Assembly: GCF_025215495.1 (NCBI RefSeq)
Contig: NZ_CP104302.1
Span: 248,001-312,000, forward strand
DNA: 64,000 nt
Source: Mycolicibacterium brumae
Lineage (GTDB): Bacteria > Actinomycetota > Actinomycetes > Mycobacteriales > Mycobacteriaceae
Direction: 5' to 3'
Below are positions 45,299 through 54,861 of the stretch, one piece after another. Under the pieces are notes generated by a model, which saw nothing but the letters and a program-made list of their open reading frames with translations, had not been told where the DNA came from and did not search any database. The position numbers and the translations under genes are program-made. Every line of letters begins with the position of its first letter. The stretch's first letter is position 1.

Positions 45299-45624
45299 GC
45301 TGTGAGCGCGGCGCTGGGACGGTGGAGGCCGCGCTGGCCATCGCCGGGCTGGTCACGGTCATGGTGTTGGTGCTGGCCGGGCTCGGGGCGCTGTCGGCGC
45401 AGCTGCGTTGCGTCGACGCCGCCCGCGAGGCCGCCCGGTTGGCCGCCCGCGGCGACGGCAACGCGATCGAGGTCGCCCGCCGCATCGCGCCGGCCGGGGC
45501 GAGCATCCGAATCACCGACGCTGGAACGGGATTCGTCCGTGCCGACGTTCAGTCGGGCGCGCCGCTGCTGCCGGGGCTCACCATCGCCGCCGACGCCGTC
45601 GCCGCCCGCGAACCGGGGGAGTGA
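45295..45624 (+). CDS. tadE: TadE-like minor pilin, unusual CTG start
   Basis: About 109 residues. The coding frame is clear (ERGAGTVEAALAIAGLVTVM, then CVDAAREAARLAARGDG), typical of TadE (Rv3655c). In this frame no ATG, GTG or TTG occurs before the GTG inside the TVEAA motif. A CTG at 45295 overlaps the previous gene's TGA exactly as GTG starts do elsewhere in this operon, so a CTG start is likely. Confidence 0.82.
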   Translation: MSCERGAGTVEAALAIAGLVTVMVLVLAGLGALSAQLRCVDAAREAARLAARGDGNAIEVARRIAPAGASIRITDAGTGFVRADVQSGAPLLPGLTIAADAVAAREPGE

Positions 45625-45667
45625 CCGCACCCGCGCGGATCCCGCCGGTGCCTGTCGCGCGTCATTG

Positions 45668-46075
45668 ATGGCCGACCACCTTGGCGGTGCTGTGTTCACG
45701 CCTGAGGGTCCCGCGTCTCCTCTGTCCGATGACCGCGGCGCCGCCACCGTGCTCGCCGCGATCTGCGTGCTGATCATCTTGTGCTGCACTGGTTTCGGCG
45801 CCGCGCTCGGCTCGGCGGTGATCGCCCGACACCGCGCCCAGTCGGCCGCCGACCTGGCCGCTCTGGCTGCCGCGAACGCGCTGTCCGCGGGCCCGCAGGC
45901 AGCCTGCGCTCAAGCCAGACAGATCACCGACGCCGCGAACGCCCATCTCGCCCAGTGTCAGACCGAGAATCTCGACGTCATCGTCACGGTGGAAATCCCG
46001 GTGCCCCTGCGCCTTCCGGGCAATCGCACCGCGCAAGCGCGCGCCCGAGCCGGCCCGGCTGATATGCCCGGATGA
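45668..46075 (+). CDS. TadG-like secreted/membrane protein (Rv3654c-like)
   Basis: 135 residues from the ATG at 45668. The DDRGAATVLAAICVLIILCC helix and IARHRAQSAADLAALAAANA are the standard TadE/TadG N-terminus, followed by Cys-bearing helix (AACAQARQITDAANAHLAQC) and a beta-rich end VIVTVEIPVPL. Last gene of the tad operon, with repeats behind it. Confidence 0.88.
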   Translation: MADHLGGAVFTPEGPASPLSDDRGAATVLAAICVLIILCCTGFGAALGSAVIARHRAQSAADLAALAAANALSAGPQAACAQARQITDAANAHLAQCQTENLDVIVTVEIPVPLRLPGNRTAQARARAGPADMPG

Positions 46076-46140
46076 GCCGCTTGACGGCGCGCGTCCAGGG
46101 TGTCCACGAGCGCGACCGCTGACCTTGTCACCGACCGAAT

Positions 46141-46206
46141 ACCCTGTCGCTCACCGTGAGACCCTGTCGCTCAGGGTGAGAAACCGTCGCTCAAAGGCGG
46201 GCAAAA
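46141..46206 (+). repeat. Dispersed intergenic element, copy 1 (20-bp TGTCGCT units)
   Basis: ACCCTGTCGCTCACCGTGAG, then ACCCTGTCGCTCAGGGTGAG, then AAACCGTCGCTCAAAGG followed by CGGGCAAAA. Two 20-bp units and a partial third. The same design occurs at 54182-54263 (minus) and 55721-55800 (plus). Confidence 0.9.
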
Positions 46207-46220
46207 GTTCATCATTGTTT

Positions 46221-46264
46221 CGACGACGACGACGACCACCACCACGACCACCACCACCACCCCC
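46221..46264. repeat. GAC/CAC trinucleotide repeat
   Basis: (CGA)-rich run passing into ACC repeats over about 44 bp (for example CGACGACGACGACGACCACC), between element copy 1 and the end of the Rv3651-like gene. Confidence 0.85.
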
Positions 46265-46300
46265 GCAGCCCTCCACCGCCGAACCCCGGCGGCAACGAAC

Positions 46301-47362
46301 CTAACGCTCCGGCGCCGGAGCGTCGATCAGCGGCAACTGCTCAGTCTTCGGCTCCACGGGCGCGGGCGTCAGCTCCGCGGCGACCTCGGCGTCGGTGGCC
46401 CGGCGCACGCTCACCAGACCGGCGAACACCCCCGGTTCGATCTCGATCCGGTGGATCGTGGTCTTCAGCCGCACCCAGTCGCCCACGTGATTGGCCAGTC
46501 GGATCACACCGGAAGTGGAGCCGGAGGCGAACTCCTTCTCCATCCGTTCCCGCACCGGCCCGTCGCCGTGATGCACCACCTGCGAGCGCCAGTCGTACTC
46601 CGTGCTGGGCTCATCGAGCCACTTCAGCGTCTTCCAGCTGGTCAGGTCGACGATCGCGCGCTGGGTGCCGGGCACCGCCATGCCTTCGAGCAGCCGCCGG
46701 GCCAGCGAATCGGGTTCGACGTAATCCGGGTCGGGCGGGCAGACCCACGTCATCGACCGGCCGATCAACTGGTCGGAGCCGTCGTCGCCCTCCTCCAGCA
46801 TCATCCGGGCGGCGAACGCCTCGGAGACCGGCTCGCCGTCGGCGCGGCGAATCTCCAGGGTGCCCGACACCGTCTCGCCCGGGATGCGGCGCAGCACCGT
46901 CGCGATGAGTTTGATCTCGCCCTCGGTCAGCGGGCCGACCGGCAGGTCGTCGGCGAAGGCCCGGATCTGCAGCGGCTCGGCGTCCGGGTCGCCGCCGCGC
47001 ACCGCGACGGCCTGACTGGAACTCGACGCCACCCCGGTGCTGAGGTTCCACTTCACGGTGCCGACCTGGGGCCGCTCGGCCGGTTCGGCGTTGGCCGGGC
47101 CGAGCCACAGCTGCACGCCGTGCACCCGGCCGTCGGACATCACCACCGGCGCGGTGCGGATGATCTTCTTCTGTTTCGGGGTCAGGCTGTCCAGCCCGGT
47201 GCGGGTCGTGATGGTCTCCGAGACCGCGGTCTGGACGGCCGACAGGTGCGCGCTTTTGCGCAAATAATCCGAAATCGGAATGAAGTCCTTGCGGGCTGTG
47301 CCGTCGGCGACGACAGCGGGCTCGCTGCCGAGGGTCTCCAGCAGCAACCATTCGTGTTGCAT
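46301..47362 (-). CDS. PAS-domain protein, Rv3651-like (DUF5593/GAF-type region)
   Basis: 353 residues from the ATG at 47362. The start (QHEWLLLETLGSEPAVVADG) and the segment VVMSDGRVHGVQLWLGPANA match Rv3651, a three-domain PAS-like protein described in mycobacteria as cytosolic with possible signalling role. The C-terminus is acidic and Pro-rich. The 259-bp stretch upstream, where M. tuberculosis has PE33, holds no recognisable gene. Confidence 0.87.
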   Translation of the reverse strand: MQHEWLLLETLGSEPAVVADGTARKDFIPISDYLRKSAHLSAVQTAVSETITTRTGLDSLTPKQKKIIRTAPVVMSDGRVHGVQLWLGPANAEPAERPQVGTVKWNLSTGVASSSSQAVAVRGGDPDAEPLQIRAFADDLPVGPLTEGEIKLIATVLRRIPGETVSGTLEIRRADGEPVSEAFAARMMLEEGDDGSDQLIGRSMTWVCPPDPDYVEPDSLARRLLEGMAVPGTQRAIVDLTSWKTLKWLDEPSTEYDWRSQVVHHGDGPVRERMEKEFASGSTSGVIRLANHVGDWVRLKTTIHRIEIEPGVFAGLVSVRRATDAEVAAELTPAPVEPKTEQLPLIDAPAPER

Positions 47363-47621
47363 GGTCACTGAGTTTAGCCGCGTGAATGCCTCCGGCGCCT
47401 GCGGCAAGACGCAAGTTGGGCGCTCGATTCGCGCATCGTGCCAGGTGGCGTCGCTGCGGCGGGCGCCCAGGTCAGGGGTGTCGTTGGTCACCCGGTGATC
47501 TGCGCCACCCATCGCCGGGATTTGTGTCACCCGCCAATTCCCGGTAGCGTCGATATTCTGACAGTTTATGTCAGGTTGGCAGGGATGCGGGCATTCGAGG
47601 GGTTGCCCGCCCCCAGCGCCG

Positions 47622-49922
47622 CTATCTCCCCAGCGCCGCCAGAATCACCCGCAGCACCACCACGGCGCCTGCCTTGTCCAACGGCTCGTTCCCGTTCCCG
47701 CATTTCGGCGACTGCACGCACGACGGGCACCCCGCCGGACACTCGCACGCCGAGATCGCCGAGGCGGTCGCCTCCAGCCACAGCGCCGCGTCACGGAAGC
47801 CGCGCTCGGCGAACCCCGCCCCGCCCGGATATCCGTCGTAGACGAACACCGTCGGCAACCCGGAGGGCCCCAGAGCCGTCGACAGCCCGCCGATGTCCCC
47901 GCGGTCGCAACTGGCCACCAGCGGCAGCAGTCCGATCGCGGCGTGTTCGGCGGCGTGCAGCGATCCGGGGATGCGCAGCGCGGAAACGCCCGCCTCCAAA
48001 AGAGCTTCCGGCGTGATCGTGTACATCATCGCCCGGGTCGGCAGCGTCTGGCGCGGCATGTCCAGCTCGACGAAGTCGAGCACCTCACCACCGGGCACCC
48101 GACGCAGGAACCCCGTCACCTGATGCGACACCGAGACCGGAACCAGACCCAGAGTCACCGGCCCCAGCGACAGCATTTCCCCGTCCCCGGTGACGGTCAC
48201 CTCCACCATCTCCCGTGCCGAGGTGTTGTAGCCCGGGTCCTCGGCGTGCACAAAGGCCACCCCGTCCTCGAACTCCAGCGCGTCCACCACGTACGACTCG
48301 CCCTGGTGCAGGTACACCGCGCCGGGGTGCACGGTGGCCGGGGCCTGCCCGGCGCCGACGCTGCCCAGCAGCCGCCCGGTGCCGGTTTCCAGGATGGCGA
48401 TCTGCCCGCCGGCGGATCCCCGGATGTCGACCCCCGGGTGCGGGTCCGGGCCGGGCACCGGATAGTAGTTGCCCGCGCGCCGGCGCAGCAGCCCGTCGTC
48501 GACCAGATCGGCGACCACCGCCTCCGCGCCCCACACCCGCACCTCGGCGTCAGAAATAGGTAATTCCGTTGCCGCGCACAGCAACTGCGGACCCTGCACG
48601 TACGGGTTCGACGGGTCGATCACCACCCGCTCGATCGGGCGGTCCAGCAGCGCCCCTGGATGGTGCACCAGATAGGTGTCCAGCGGGTCGTCGCGCGCGA
48701 TCATCACGATCAGCGCGCCCTGCCCGCGCCGCCCGGACCGTCCGGCCTGCTGCCAGAACGACGCCACCGTGCCCGGGAACCCGGCCAGCACGACGGCGTC
48801 CAGCCCGGAGATGTCGATCCCGAGTTCCAGCGCGTTGGTGGTGGCCAGCCCGCGCAGCCGGCCGTCGGCCAGCGCGGCTTCCAACTCCCGGCGGTCCTCG
48901 GCCAGATACCCGGCCCGATACGACGCCACCTGCGAGGCCAACGCCGGCGCGGTCTCCAGCAGCCGCTCCCGCGCCCCCAGCGCGGTGAGCTCCGCGCCGC
49001 GGCGGGACCGCACGAACGTCAGGGTGCGCGCGCCCTCGGCCATCAGGTCGGCCATCACCCGGGCGGCTTCCGCGCCGGCCGAGCGTCGCACCGGGGCGCC
49101 GTGCTCGCCGGTGACGTCCTCGCGCAGCGGCGGTTCCCACAGCGCGACGGTCCGCGCGCCGTGCGGCGACCCGTCGGCGCTGACCTCCTCGACCTGCGCG
49201 CCGATCAGCTCGGCGGCGGTCTCCCCGGGCGCGGCGGTGGTGGCCGAGGCGAACACCACCGTCGGGTCGGCGCCGTAGCGGGCCGCGAGCCGCAGCAGCC
49301 GGCGCAGCACCATCGCCACGTTCGAGCCGAAAATGCCGCGGTAGTAATGGCATTCGTCGACCACGATGTAGCGCAGCCCGCGCAGGAACACCGACCAGCG
49401 GGCGTGGTTGCGCAGCAGCGACAGGTGGATCATGTCCGGGTTGGAGAACACCCAGCGGGAGCGTTCCCGGGCGAACCGGCGGATCTCGGTGGCGGTGTCG
49501 CCGTCGTAGGCGCTCGGCGCGACGTCGGACAACCCCGCCACCGCGCACAGCGCGTGCGCGGTGGACAGTTGGTCGTGCCCGAGCGCCTTGGTCGGCGCCA
49601 GGTACAGCGCGCGGGCGCGCGGGTCGGTCTCCAGCGCGGTCATGATCGGCAGCTGGTAGGCCAGCGACTTGCCGGAGGCGGTGCCGGTGGCGATCACCAC
49701 GTGCCGGCCGCGGTGCGCCAGTTCGGCGGCCTGCAGCTGATGGGACCACAGCGCGGACACCCCGCGTTCGGCGAACGCGCCGACCACCGACGCAGGCGCC
49801 CACTCCGGCCAGGGCCGCGGCGCCCCGGCCGCCGCCGGGATCTGCGCGATGTGCCGCACCGGGCCCTCGTCCCCGGAGCCGACGAGCACCGCCAGCAGGT
49901 CGTCGCCGAAGTTCACGCTCAC
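47622..49922 (-). CDS. DEAD/DEAH-box helicase with DUF1998 domain (Rv3649-like)
   Basis: 766 residues from a GTG. Helicase motifs in order: ATGTASGKSLAYQLP (I), LAPTKALGHDQ (Ia), YIVVDECHYYRG (II, DECH), VFASATT (III), TNALELGIDISGLD (V) and QQAGRSGRRGQG (VI). The C-terminal DUF1998 part ends in a Cys cluster (CECPAGCPSCVQSPKCG), probably a metal site, as in MrfA-type repair helicases. Divergent from cspA. Confidence 0.95.
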   Translation of the reverse strand: MSVNFGDDLLAVLVGSGDEGPVRHIAQIPAAAGAPRPWPEWAPASVVGAFAERGVSALWSHQLQAAELAHRGRHVVIATGTASGKSLAYQLPIMTALETDPRARALYLAPTKALGHDQLSTAHALCAVAGLSDVAPSAYDGDTATEIRRFARERSRWVFSNPDMIHLSLLRNHARWSVFLRGLRYIVVDECHYYRGIFGSNVAMVLRRLLRLAARYGADPTVVFASATTAAPGETAAELIGAQVEEVSADGSPHGARTVALWEPPLREDVTGEHGAPVRRSAGAEAARVMADLMAEGARTLTFVRSRRGAELTALGARERLLETAPALASQVASYRAGYLAEDRRELEAALADGRLRGLATTNALELGIDISGLDAVVLAGFPGTVASFWQQAGRSGRRGQGALIVMIARDDPLDTYLVHHPGALLDRPIERVVIDPSNPYVQGPQLLCAATELPISDAEVRVWGAEAVVADLVDDGLLRRRAGNYYPVPGPDPHPGVDIRGSAGGQIAILETGTGRLLGSVGAGQAPATVHPGAVYLHQGESYVVDALEFEDGVAFVHAEDPGYNTSAREMVEVTVTGDGEMLSLGPVTLGLVPVSVSHQVTGFLRRVPGGEVLDFVELDMPRQTLPTRAMMYTITPEALLEAGVSALRIPGSLHAAEHAAIGLLPLVASCDRGDIGGLSTALGPSGLPTVFVYDGYPGGAGFAERGFRDAALWLEATASAISACECPAGCPSCVQSPKCGNGNEPLDKAGAVVVLRVILAALGR

Positions 49923-50133
49923 CGTTGGAATTGTTCACGAGATTGTTTCCGCAGCGCTATCGCCCCGGCGGGGAACGTGATTGGATAAGGGCGGTCGCAG
50001 CTTCTGTGTGGTGTCAAAGCTTTCGCAGGATCGTCGTTGCGGTCGTTGTTCTTGCGAAGGATGGCGGTCACAACGGGCCACGGCGCCGTCGAGGTGGCGC
50101 GCCGGTCCCGAGATAGTAAGGAAAGATCGAAAG

Positions 50134-50337
50134 ATGCCACAGGGAACTGTGAAGTGGTTCAACGCCGAAAAGGGCTTCGGGTTCATCGCCCCCGAGGACG
50201 GCTCTGCCGACGTCTTCGTCCACTACACGGAGATTCAGGGTTCGGGCTTCCGCACCCTTGAGGAGAACCAGCGCGTGGAGTTCGAGGTCGGCCAGAGCCC
50301 CAAGGGGCCGCAGGCCACCGGCGTCCGCGCCGTCTAA
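50134..50337 (+). CDS. cspA: Cold-shock protein CspA
   Basis: 67 residues with both RNA-binding motifs: [11 protein letters not shown] and VFVHYTEI. The start [14 protein letters not shown] is typical of mycobacterial CspA (Rv3648c). It binds single-stranded RNA as a chaperone. The 211-bp upstream interval probably includes a long leader; GGAAAGA precedes the ATG. A perfect terminator follows. Confidence 0.97.
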   Translation: MPQGTVKWFNAEKGFGFIAPEDGSADVFVHYTEIQGSGFRTLEENQRVEFEVGQSPKGPQATGVRAV

Positions 50338-50365
50338 ATCGCCGCAGCGCGTAAGCACTGACGCA

Positions 50366-50405
50366 CAAAATCCCCCCGCACGCCAAAGCGTGCGGGGGGA
50401 TTTTG
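50366..50405 (+). terminator. Rho-independent terminator of cspA
   Basis: CAAAATCCCCCCGCACGC, loop CAAA, GCGTGCGGGGGGATTTTG: 18-bp perfect arms, with the A-run and T-run forming a strong bidirectional-type terminator. Confidence 0.95.
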
Positions 50406-50482
50406 CGTCCGAGCGTCACCGTTTGGCCACGCCGTCGCGCCTCACCGCCCGCGAACCCCGGACCTGGCTTACTGTCAATAAC

Positions 50483-51061
50483 GTGGGTCAGCTGTCGTTT
50501 TTCTCGGCCGAGTCGGTGCCGCCTGCGGTCACCGACCTCACCGGGCTGCTCGCGACGGCCGGCCAGATCGTGGTGGTGGGCTCCGGCGCGCGGGTTTCGG
50601 TGGTCGTCGAGCAGCAGTGGCGCGCGGCCGGGCTGGCCGAGATGATCACCGAGGCCGGGCTGTTGGCCGAGGTGACCCGCACCGACGAGAACACCCCGCT
50701 GGTGCGCACCGCCGTCGACGAGCGGCTGCTGCCGATGGCCCGGGCCTGGACCCGCGGCGCGGTCAAGACGGTGCCCCCGCAGTGGGTGCCCGGCGGCCGG
50801 GAACTGCGCGCCTGGACCCTCGCGGCGGGCGCCCCGGAGGCCGACCGGTATCTGCTCGGGCTGGACCCGCACGCCCCGGACACCCATTCCCCGCTGGCCT
50901 CGGCGCTGATCCGGGCCGGCATCGCGCCGACGCTGATCGGCACCCGCGGCTCGCACCCGGCGTTGCGGATCAGCGGCCGACGGCGACTGTCCCGGCTGAT
51001 CGAGAACGTCGGCGAACCCCCGGCCGATCCGGAGGGGATGGCGCACTGGCCGACGGTGTGA
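50483..51061 (+). CDS. Conserved mycobacterial protein (Rv3647c-like)
   Basis: 192 residues from a GTG at 50483. Begins GQLSFFSAESVPPAVTDL and contains RAWTLAAGAPEADRYLLGLD; no catalytic motif seen. It lies between cspA and topA as Rv3647c does. The function is unknown. Confidence 0.85.
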   Translation: MGQLSFFSAESVPPAVTDLTGLLATAGQIVVVGSGARVSVVVEQQWRAAGLAEMITEAGLLAEVTRTDENTPLVRTAVDERLLPMARAWTRGAVKTVPPQWVPGGRELRAWTLAAGAPEADRYLLGLDPHAPDTHSPLASALIRAGIAPTLIGTRGSHPALRISGRRRLSRLIENVGEPPADPEGMAHWPTV

Positions 51062-51246
51062 GGGGCGCCAATAAGGGGCGCCTGGTTTGCGCGACCCGGG
51101 GCGCCGTGCAAGATTGGCCGCAGGGGAAACGGACCGCCCCGCCCGGGCGATATACCCATCGGGCCGCGCGACGGGCCTGTATATAAGGCCTAACAGATAA
51201 TGAGGGAGCGGCTTCGGCCGTCACCAGCAGGAGAGCGTAGGAGCAG

Positions 51247-54081
51247 TTGGCTGGCAAGAGCGCGCAGAGCACGCGCGGGGGCAATGGCGTCCGGCGACTC
51301 GTGATCGTCGAGTCTCCGACGAAAGCCAAGAAGATCGCGGGATACCTCGGCCCGAACTACATCGTGGAGTCCTCCCGCGGGCACATCCGTGACCTGCCCC
51401 GCAACGCCGCCGACGTGCCCGCCAAATACAAGACGGAGTCCTGGGCCCGCCTCGGGGTGAACGTCGACTCCGATTTCGAGCCGCTCTACATCGTCAGCCC
51501 GGACAAGAAGGGCACCGTCAGCGAGCTCAAGAGCCTGCTCAAGGACGTCGACGAGCTCTACCTCGCCACCGACGGCGACCGCGAAGGCGAGGCCATCGCC
51601 TGGCACCTGCTGGAAACCCTCAAACCCCGGGTTCCGGTCAAGCGGATGGTGTTCCACGAGATCACCGAGCCCGCGATCCTGGCCGCCGCGGAGAACCCCC
51701 GCGATCTGGACATCGACCTGGTCGACGCCCAGGAGACCCGCCGCATCGTGGACCGTCTGTACGGCTACGAGGTGTCCCCGGTGCTGTGGAAGAAGGTCGC
51801 GCCGAAGCTGTCGGCGGGCCGGGTGCAGTCGGTCGCGACGCGCATCATCGTGCAGCGCGAGCGGGAGCGGATGGCGTTCCGCAGCGCCGGCTACTGGGAC
51901 ATCGTCGCCGAACTGGACGCCTCGGTGTCCGATCCGCAGGCCAGCCCGCCGGTGTTCACCGCGCGGCTGGTCGGCGTCGACGGGCTGCGAGTGGCGACCG
52001 GGCGTGACTTCGACTCCCTCGGCGCGGTGAAGAAGCCTGCCGAGGTGGTAGTGCTCGACGAGTCCGGGGCCCGCGGTCTGGTCGACGGGCTCTCCGGCGC
52101 GACGCTGTCGGTGTCCTCGGTCGAGGAGAAGCCCTACACCCGTCGGCCGTACCCGCCGTTCATGACCTCGACGCTGCAGCAGGAGGCCGGGCGCAAGCTG
52201 CGGTTCTCCTCCGAGCGCACCATGAGCATCGCGCAGCGGCTGTACGAGAACGGCTACATCACCTACATGCGAACCGACTCGACGACGCTGTCGGAGTCGG
52301 CGATCAACGCGGCGCGCAACCAGGCCCGCCAGCTCTACGGCGAGCAGTACCTGCACCCGTCGCCGCGGCAGTACAACCGCAAGGTCAAGAACGCCCAGGA
52401 GGCGCACGAGGCGATCCGTCCGTCAGGTGACACCTTCGCCACCCCGGACGCGGTGCGCCGCGAGCTGGACTCCGACGAGCACCGGCTCTACGAGCTGATC
52501 TGGCAGCGCACCGTCGCCTCCCAGATGGCCGACGCGCGCGGCACCACGCTGAGCCTGCGGATCTCCGGGGCCGCGGCCGACGGCCGTGCGGTCACCTTCG
52601 CCGCCAGCGGTCGCACGCTGACCTTCGCCGGCTTCTTGAAGGCCTATGTGGAGACCGTCGACGAGTTGGCCGGCGGTGAGGCCGACGACGCCGAGTCCCG
52701 GCTGCCGCAGTTGCGCGAGGGCCAGGCCGTCGGCGCGAATCAGCTGACGCCGGACGGGCATTCGACGAATCCGCCGGCCCGTTACACCGAGGCGTCGCTG
52801 ATCAAGGCGCTGGAGGATCTGGGCATCGGCCGGCCGTCGACGTACTCGTCGATCATCAAGACCATCCAGGACCGCGGCTACGTGTACAAGAAGGGCAGCG
52901 CGCTGGTGCCGTCCTGGGTCGCGTTCGCCGTAATCGGTTTGCTGGAGCAGCATTTCGCGCGCCTGGTGGATTACAACTTCACCGCCGCGATGGAGGACGA
53001 GCTCGACGCGATCGCCTCCGGTCTGGAGCGCCGCGGAAACTGGTTGCGCAACTTCTACTTTGGTGGCGACACCGGGGTGCAGGGTTCGGTGGCCCGCGAG
53101 GGCGGGCTGAAGAAGCTCGTCGGCGGCAACCTGGACGGCATCGACGCGCGAGAGATCAACTCCATCAAGCTGTTTGACGATTCCGAGGGCCGTGCCATCA
53201 ATGTGCGCGTCGGCAACTACGGGCCGTATCTGGAGCGGATGGTGCTGGGCGACGACGGTGAGCCGACGCCGCAGCGGGCGAACCTCAACGATTCGCTGAC
53301 GCCCGACGAGCTGACCCTGGAGCTGGCGGAGAAGCTGTTCGCCACCCCGCAGGACGGCCGCTCGCTGGGCGTGGACCCGGAGTCCGGACACGAGATCGTC
53401 GCCCGCGAAGGCCGGTACGGGCCGTACGTGACCGAGGTGCTGCCGGCGCCGGAGGATCCCGAGGACGGGGTCGGGGCGAAGAAGGCCAAGAAGCCGACCG
53501 GGCCGAAGCCGCGGACGGGTTCGCTGCTGCGCAGCATGGACCTGGAGACGGTGACGCTCGAGGACGCGTTGAAGCTGCTGTCGCTGCCGCGGGTGGTCGG
53601 TGTGGACCCGGACAACGGCGAGGAGATCACCGCGCAGAACGGCCGGTACGGGCCATATCTGAAGCGCGGCGCCGATTCTCGTTCGCTGGCCACCGAGGAC
53701 CAGATCTTCACCGTGACGCTGGAGGAGGCGCTGAAGATCTACGCCGAGCCCAAGCGCCGCGGACGTCAGGGCGCGGCCACCCCGCCGCTGCGTGAGCTGG
53801 GGACCGATCCGGTGTCCGGCAAGCCGATGGTGATCAAGGATGGCCGGTTCGGTCCGTACGTGACCGATGGCGAGACCAACGCCAGCCTGCGCAAGGGTGA
53901 CGAGGTCGCCTCGATCACCGACGCGCGGGCCTCGGAGCTGCTGGCCGATCGTCGGGCCCGCGGGCCGGCCAAGAAGACGACCCGCAAGGCGCCGGCGAAG
54001 AAGGCCGCCGCCAAGAAGACGGTCGCGAAGAAGACGCCGGCCAAGAAAGCCCCGGCCAAGCGGGCGGCGAAGAAGGCCTGA
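51247..54081 (+). CDS. topA: DNA topoisomerase I
   Basis: 944 residues from a TTG start (AGGAG close upstream). The Toprim domain begins VRRLVIVESPTKAKKIAGYL with the DGDREGEAIAW acidic motif; the active Tyr340 is in YITYMRTDST. C-terminal repeats (GRYGPYV type, four copies) and a Lys/Ala-rich tail of about 40 residues are typical of mycobacterial TopA, where the basic tail helps DNA binding. It relaxes negative supercoils. The interval before it, 51062-51246, has no gene. Confidence 0.97.
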   Translation: MAGKSAQSTRGGNGVRRLVIVESPTKAKKIAGYLGPNYIVESSRGHIRDLPRNAADVPAKYKTESWARLGVNVDSDFEPLYIVSPDKKGTVSELKSLLKDVDELYLATDGDREGEAIAWHLLETLKPRVPVKRMVFHEITEPAILAAAENPRDLDIDLVDAQETRRIVDRLYGYEVSPVLWKKVAPKLSAGRVQSVATRIIVQRERERMAFRSAGYWDIVAELDASVSDPQASPPVFTARLVGVDGLRVATGRDFDSLGAVKKPAEVVVLDESGARGLVDGLSGATLSVSSVEEKPYTRRPYPPFMTSTLQQEAGRKLRFSSERTMSIAQRLYENGYITYMRTDSTTLSESAINAARNQARQLYGEQYLHPSPRQYNRKVKNAQEAHEAIRPSGDTFATPDAVRRELDSDEHRLYELIWQRTVASQMADARGTTLSLRISGAAADGRAVTFAASGRTLTFAGFLKAYVETVDELAGGEADDAESRLPQLREGQAVGANQLTPDGHSTNPPARYTEASLIKALEDLGIGRPSTYSSIIKTIQDRGYVYKKGSALVPSWVAFAVIGLLEQHFARLVDYNFTAAMEDELDAIASGLERRGNWLRNFYFGGDTGVQGSVAREGGLKKLVGGNLDGIDAREINSIKLFDDSEGRAINVRVGNYGPYLERMVLGDDGEPTPQRANLNDSLTPDELTLELAEKLFATPQDGRSLGVDPESGHEIVAREGRYGPYVTEVLPAPEDPEDGVGAKKAKKPTGPKPRTGSLLRSMDLETVTLEDALKLLSLPRVVGVDPDNGEEITAQNGRYGPYLKRGADSRSLATEDQIFTVTLEEALKIYAEPKRRGRQGAATPPLRELGTDPVSGKPMVIKDGRFGPYVTDGETNASLRKGDEVASITDARASELLADRRARGPAKKTTRKAPAKKAAAKKTVAKKTPAKKAPAKRAAKKA

Positions 54082-54181
54082 GCCCGGGGCCTGAGTCCCC
54101 GGCGGGCCTGGTGCCCGGCCGCGGCGCTGGCCCACCCGCGGCGCTGGCCTCACCAGCCTCGGCCGCCCCACCCGTCCCCGG

Positions 54182-54263
54182 CCAAAAGGCAATATCCGTG
54201 TGCCCGGCTCCGAGCGACACATTCTCGCCCCCAGCGACACCGTCTCACCCCGAGCGACAACCG
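54182..54263 (-). repeat. Dispersed intergenic element, copy 2
   Basis: On the minus strand: TTGTCGCTCGGGGTGAGA, CGGTGTCGCTGGGGGCGAGA, ATGTGTCGCTCGG, then GCCGGGCACA and ATATTGCCTTTTGG. Nearly identical in layout to copy 3, which is inverted relative to it about 1.46 kb away. The remainder of the 316-bp topA-54398 gap shows nothing else. Confidence 0.88.
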
Positions 54264-54397
54264 CGGCGGGCTCCGCGGACCAGCGTGTGAGCGCGGTGCA
54301 GGCGTAGAGGCTGGTGGGCGTAGAATGGACGTCGCCTGCTGCGTTGAGCTTCAGGAAGTGAGCCCGAGACCCGGCCGGACGACCAGCAGGTCTGGCC

Positions 54398-54769
54398 TCA
54401 CCACTGCCAGAGGTCGCGCCGGGGGACCGGCTGGCCGTCGGCGGATCTGATGCCGAGCTCTTCGTCGAGCGCTTCCATTTCGGCCTGGTGTTTCAGCTTC
54501 TGGACGCGCGCGATGATCCGGTACTCGGTGGACCGCGGGATGTACCCCTGCCCGTACAGTCCGCGACCGCGATGCTCGACGCGCCCGCGACGCACCTCCC
54601 ACCGCAGCGCGTCGGAGATGGTTTTCGACGCCCGCCCGTCGACGGCGAAGCCGGCCATCAGCAGGTCGGCGCGCAGATCGGGGATGGTCACCGGCACCCT
54701 CGCCTCCGACACCAATCGGGTCAGCACGTACCGGAGCTCGATGCCGCGAAGGCGTTTCCTGGTCGTCAT
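54398..54769 (-). CDS. Conserved mycobacterial protein, possible winged-helix
   Basis: 123 residues from the ATG at 54769. Contains RLRGIELRYVLTRLVSEA, then RASKTISDALRWEVRRGRVE and HRGRGLYGQG, a helix-helix-wing pattern seen in a mycobacterial family I recall only as hypothetical. The end is acidic then DLWQW. DNA binding is an inference. It and the methyltransferase gene lie between inverted copies 2 and 3 of the dispersed element. Confidence 0.65.
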   Translation of the reverse strand: MTTRKRLRGIELRYVLTRLVSEARVPVTIPDLRADLLMAGFAVDGRASKTISDALRWEVRRGRVEHRGRGLYGQGYIPRSTEYRIIARVQKLKHQAEMEALDEELGIRSADGQPVPRRDLWQW

Positions 54770-54861
54770 CTGCTGACTCTGGACCCCCGCGGTGGCGCCC
54801 GTGGTTCCGTCATCCACAGGCGGGAACGACGGGAACCCCTTCGCTGGGTTGTCGCTCCATA

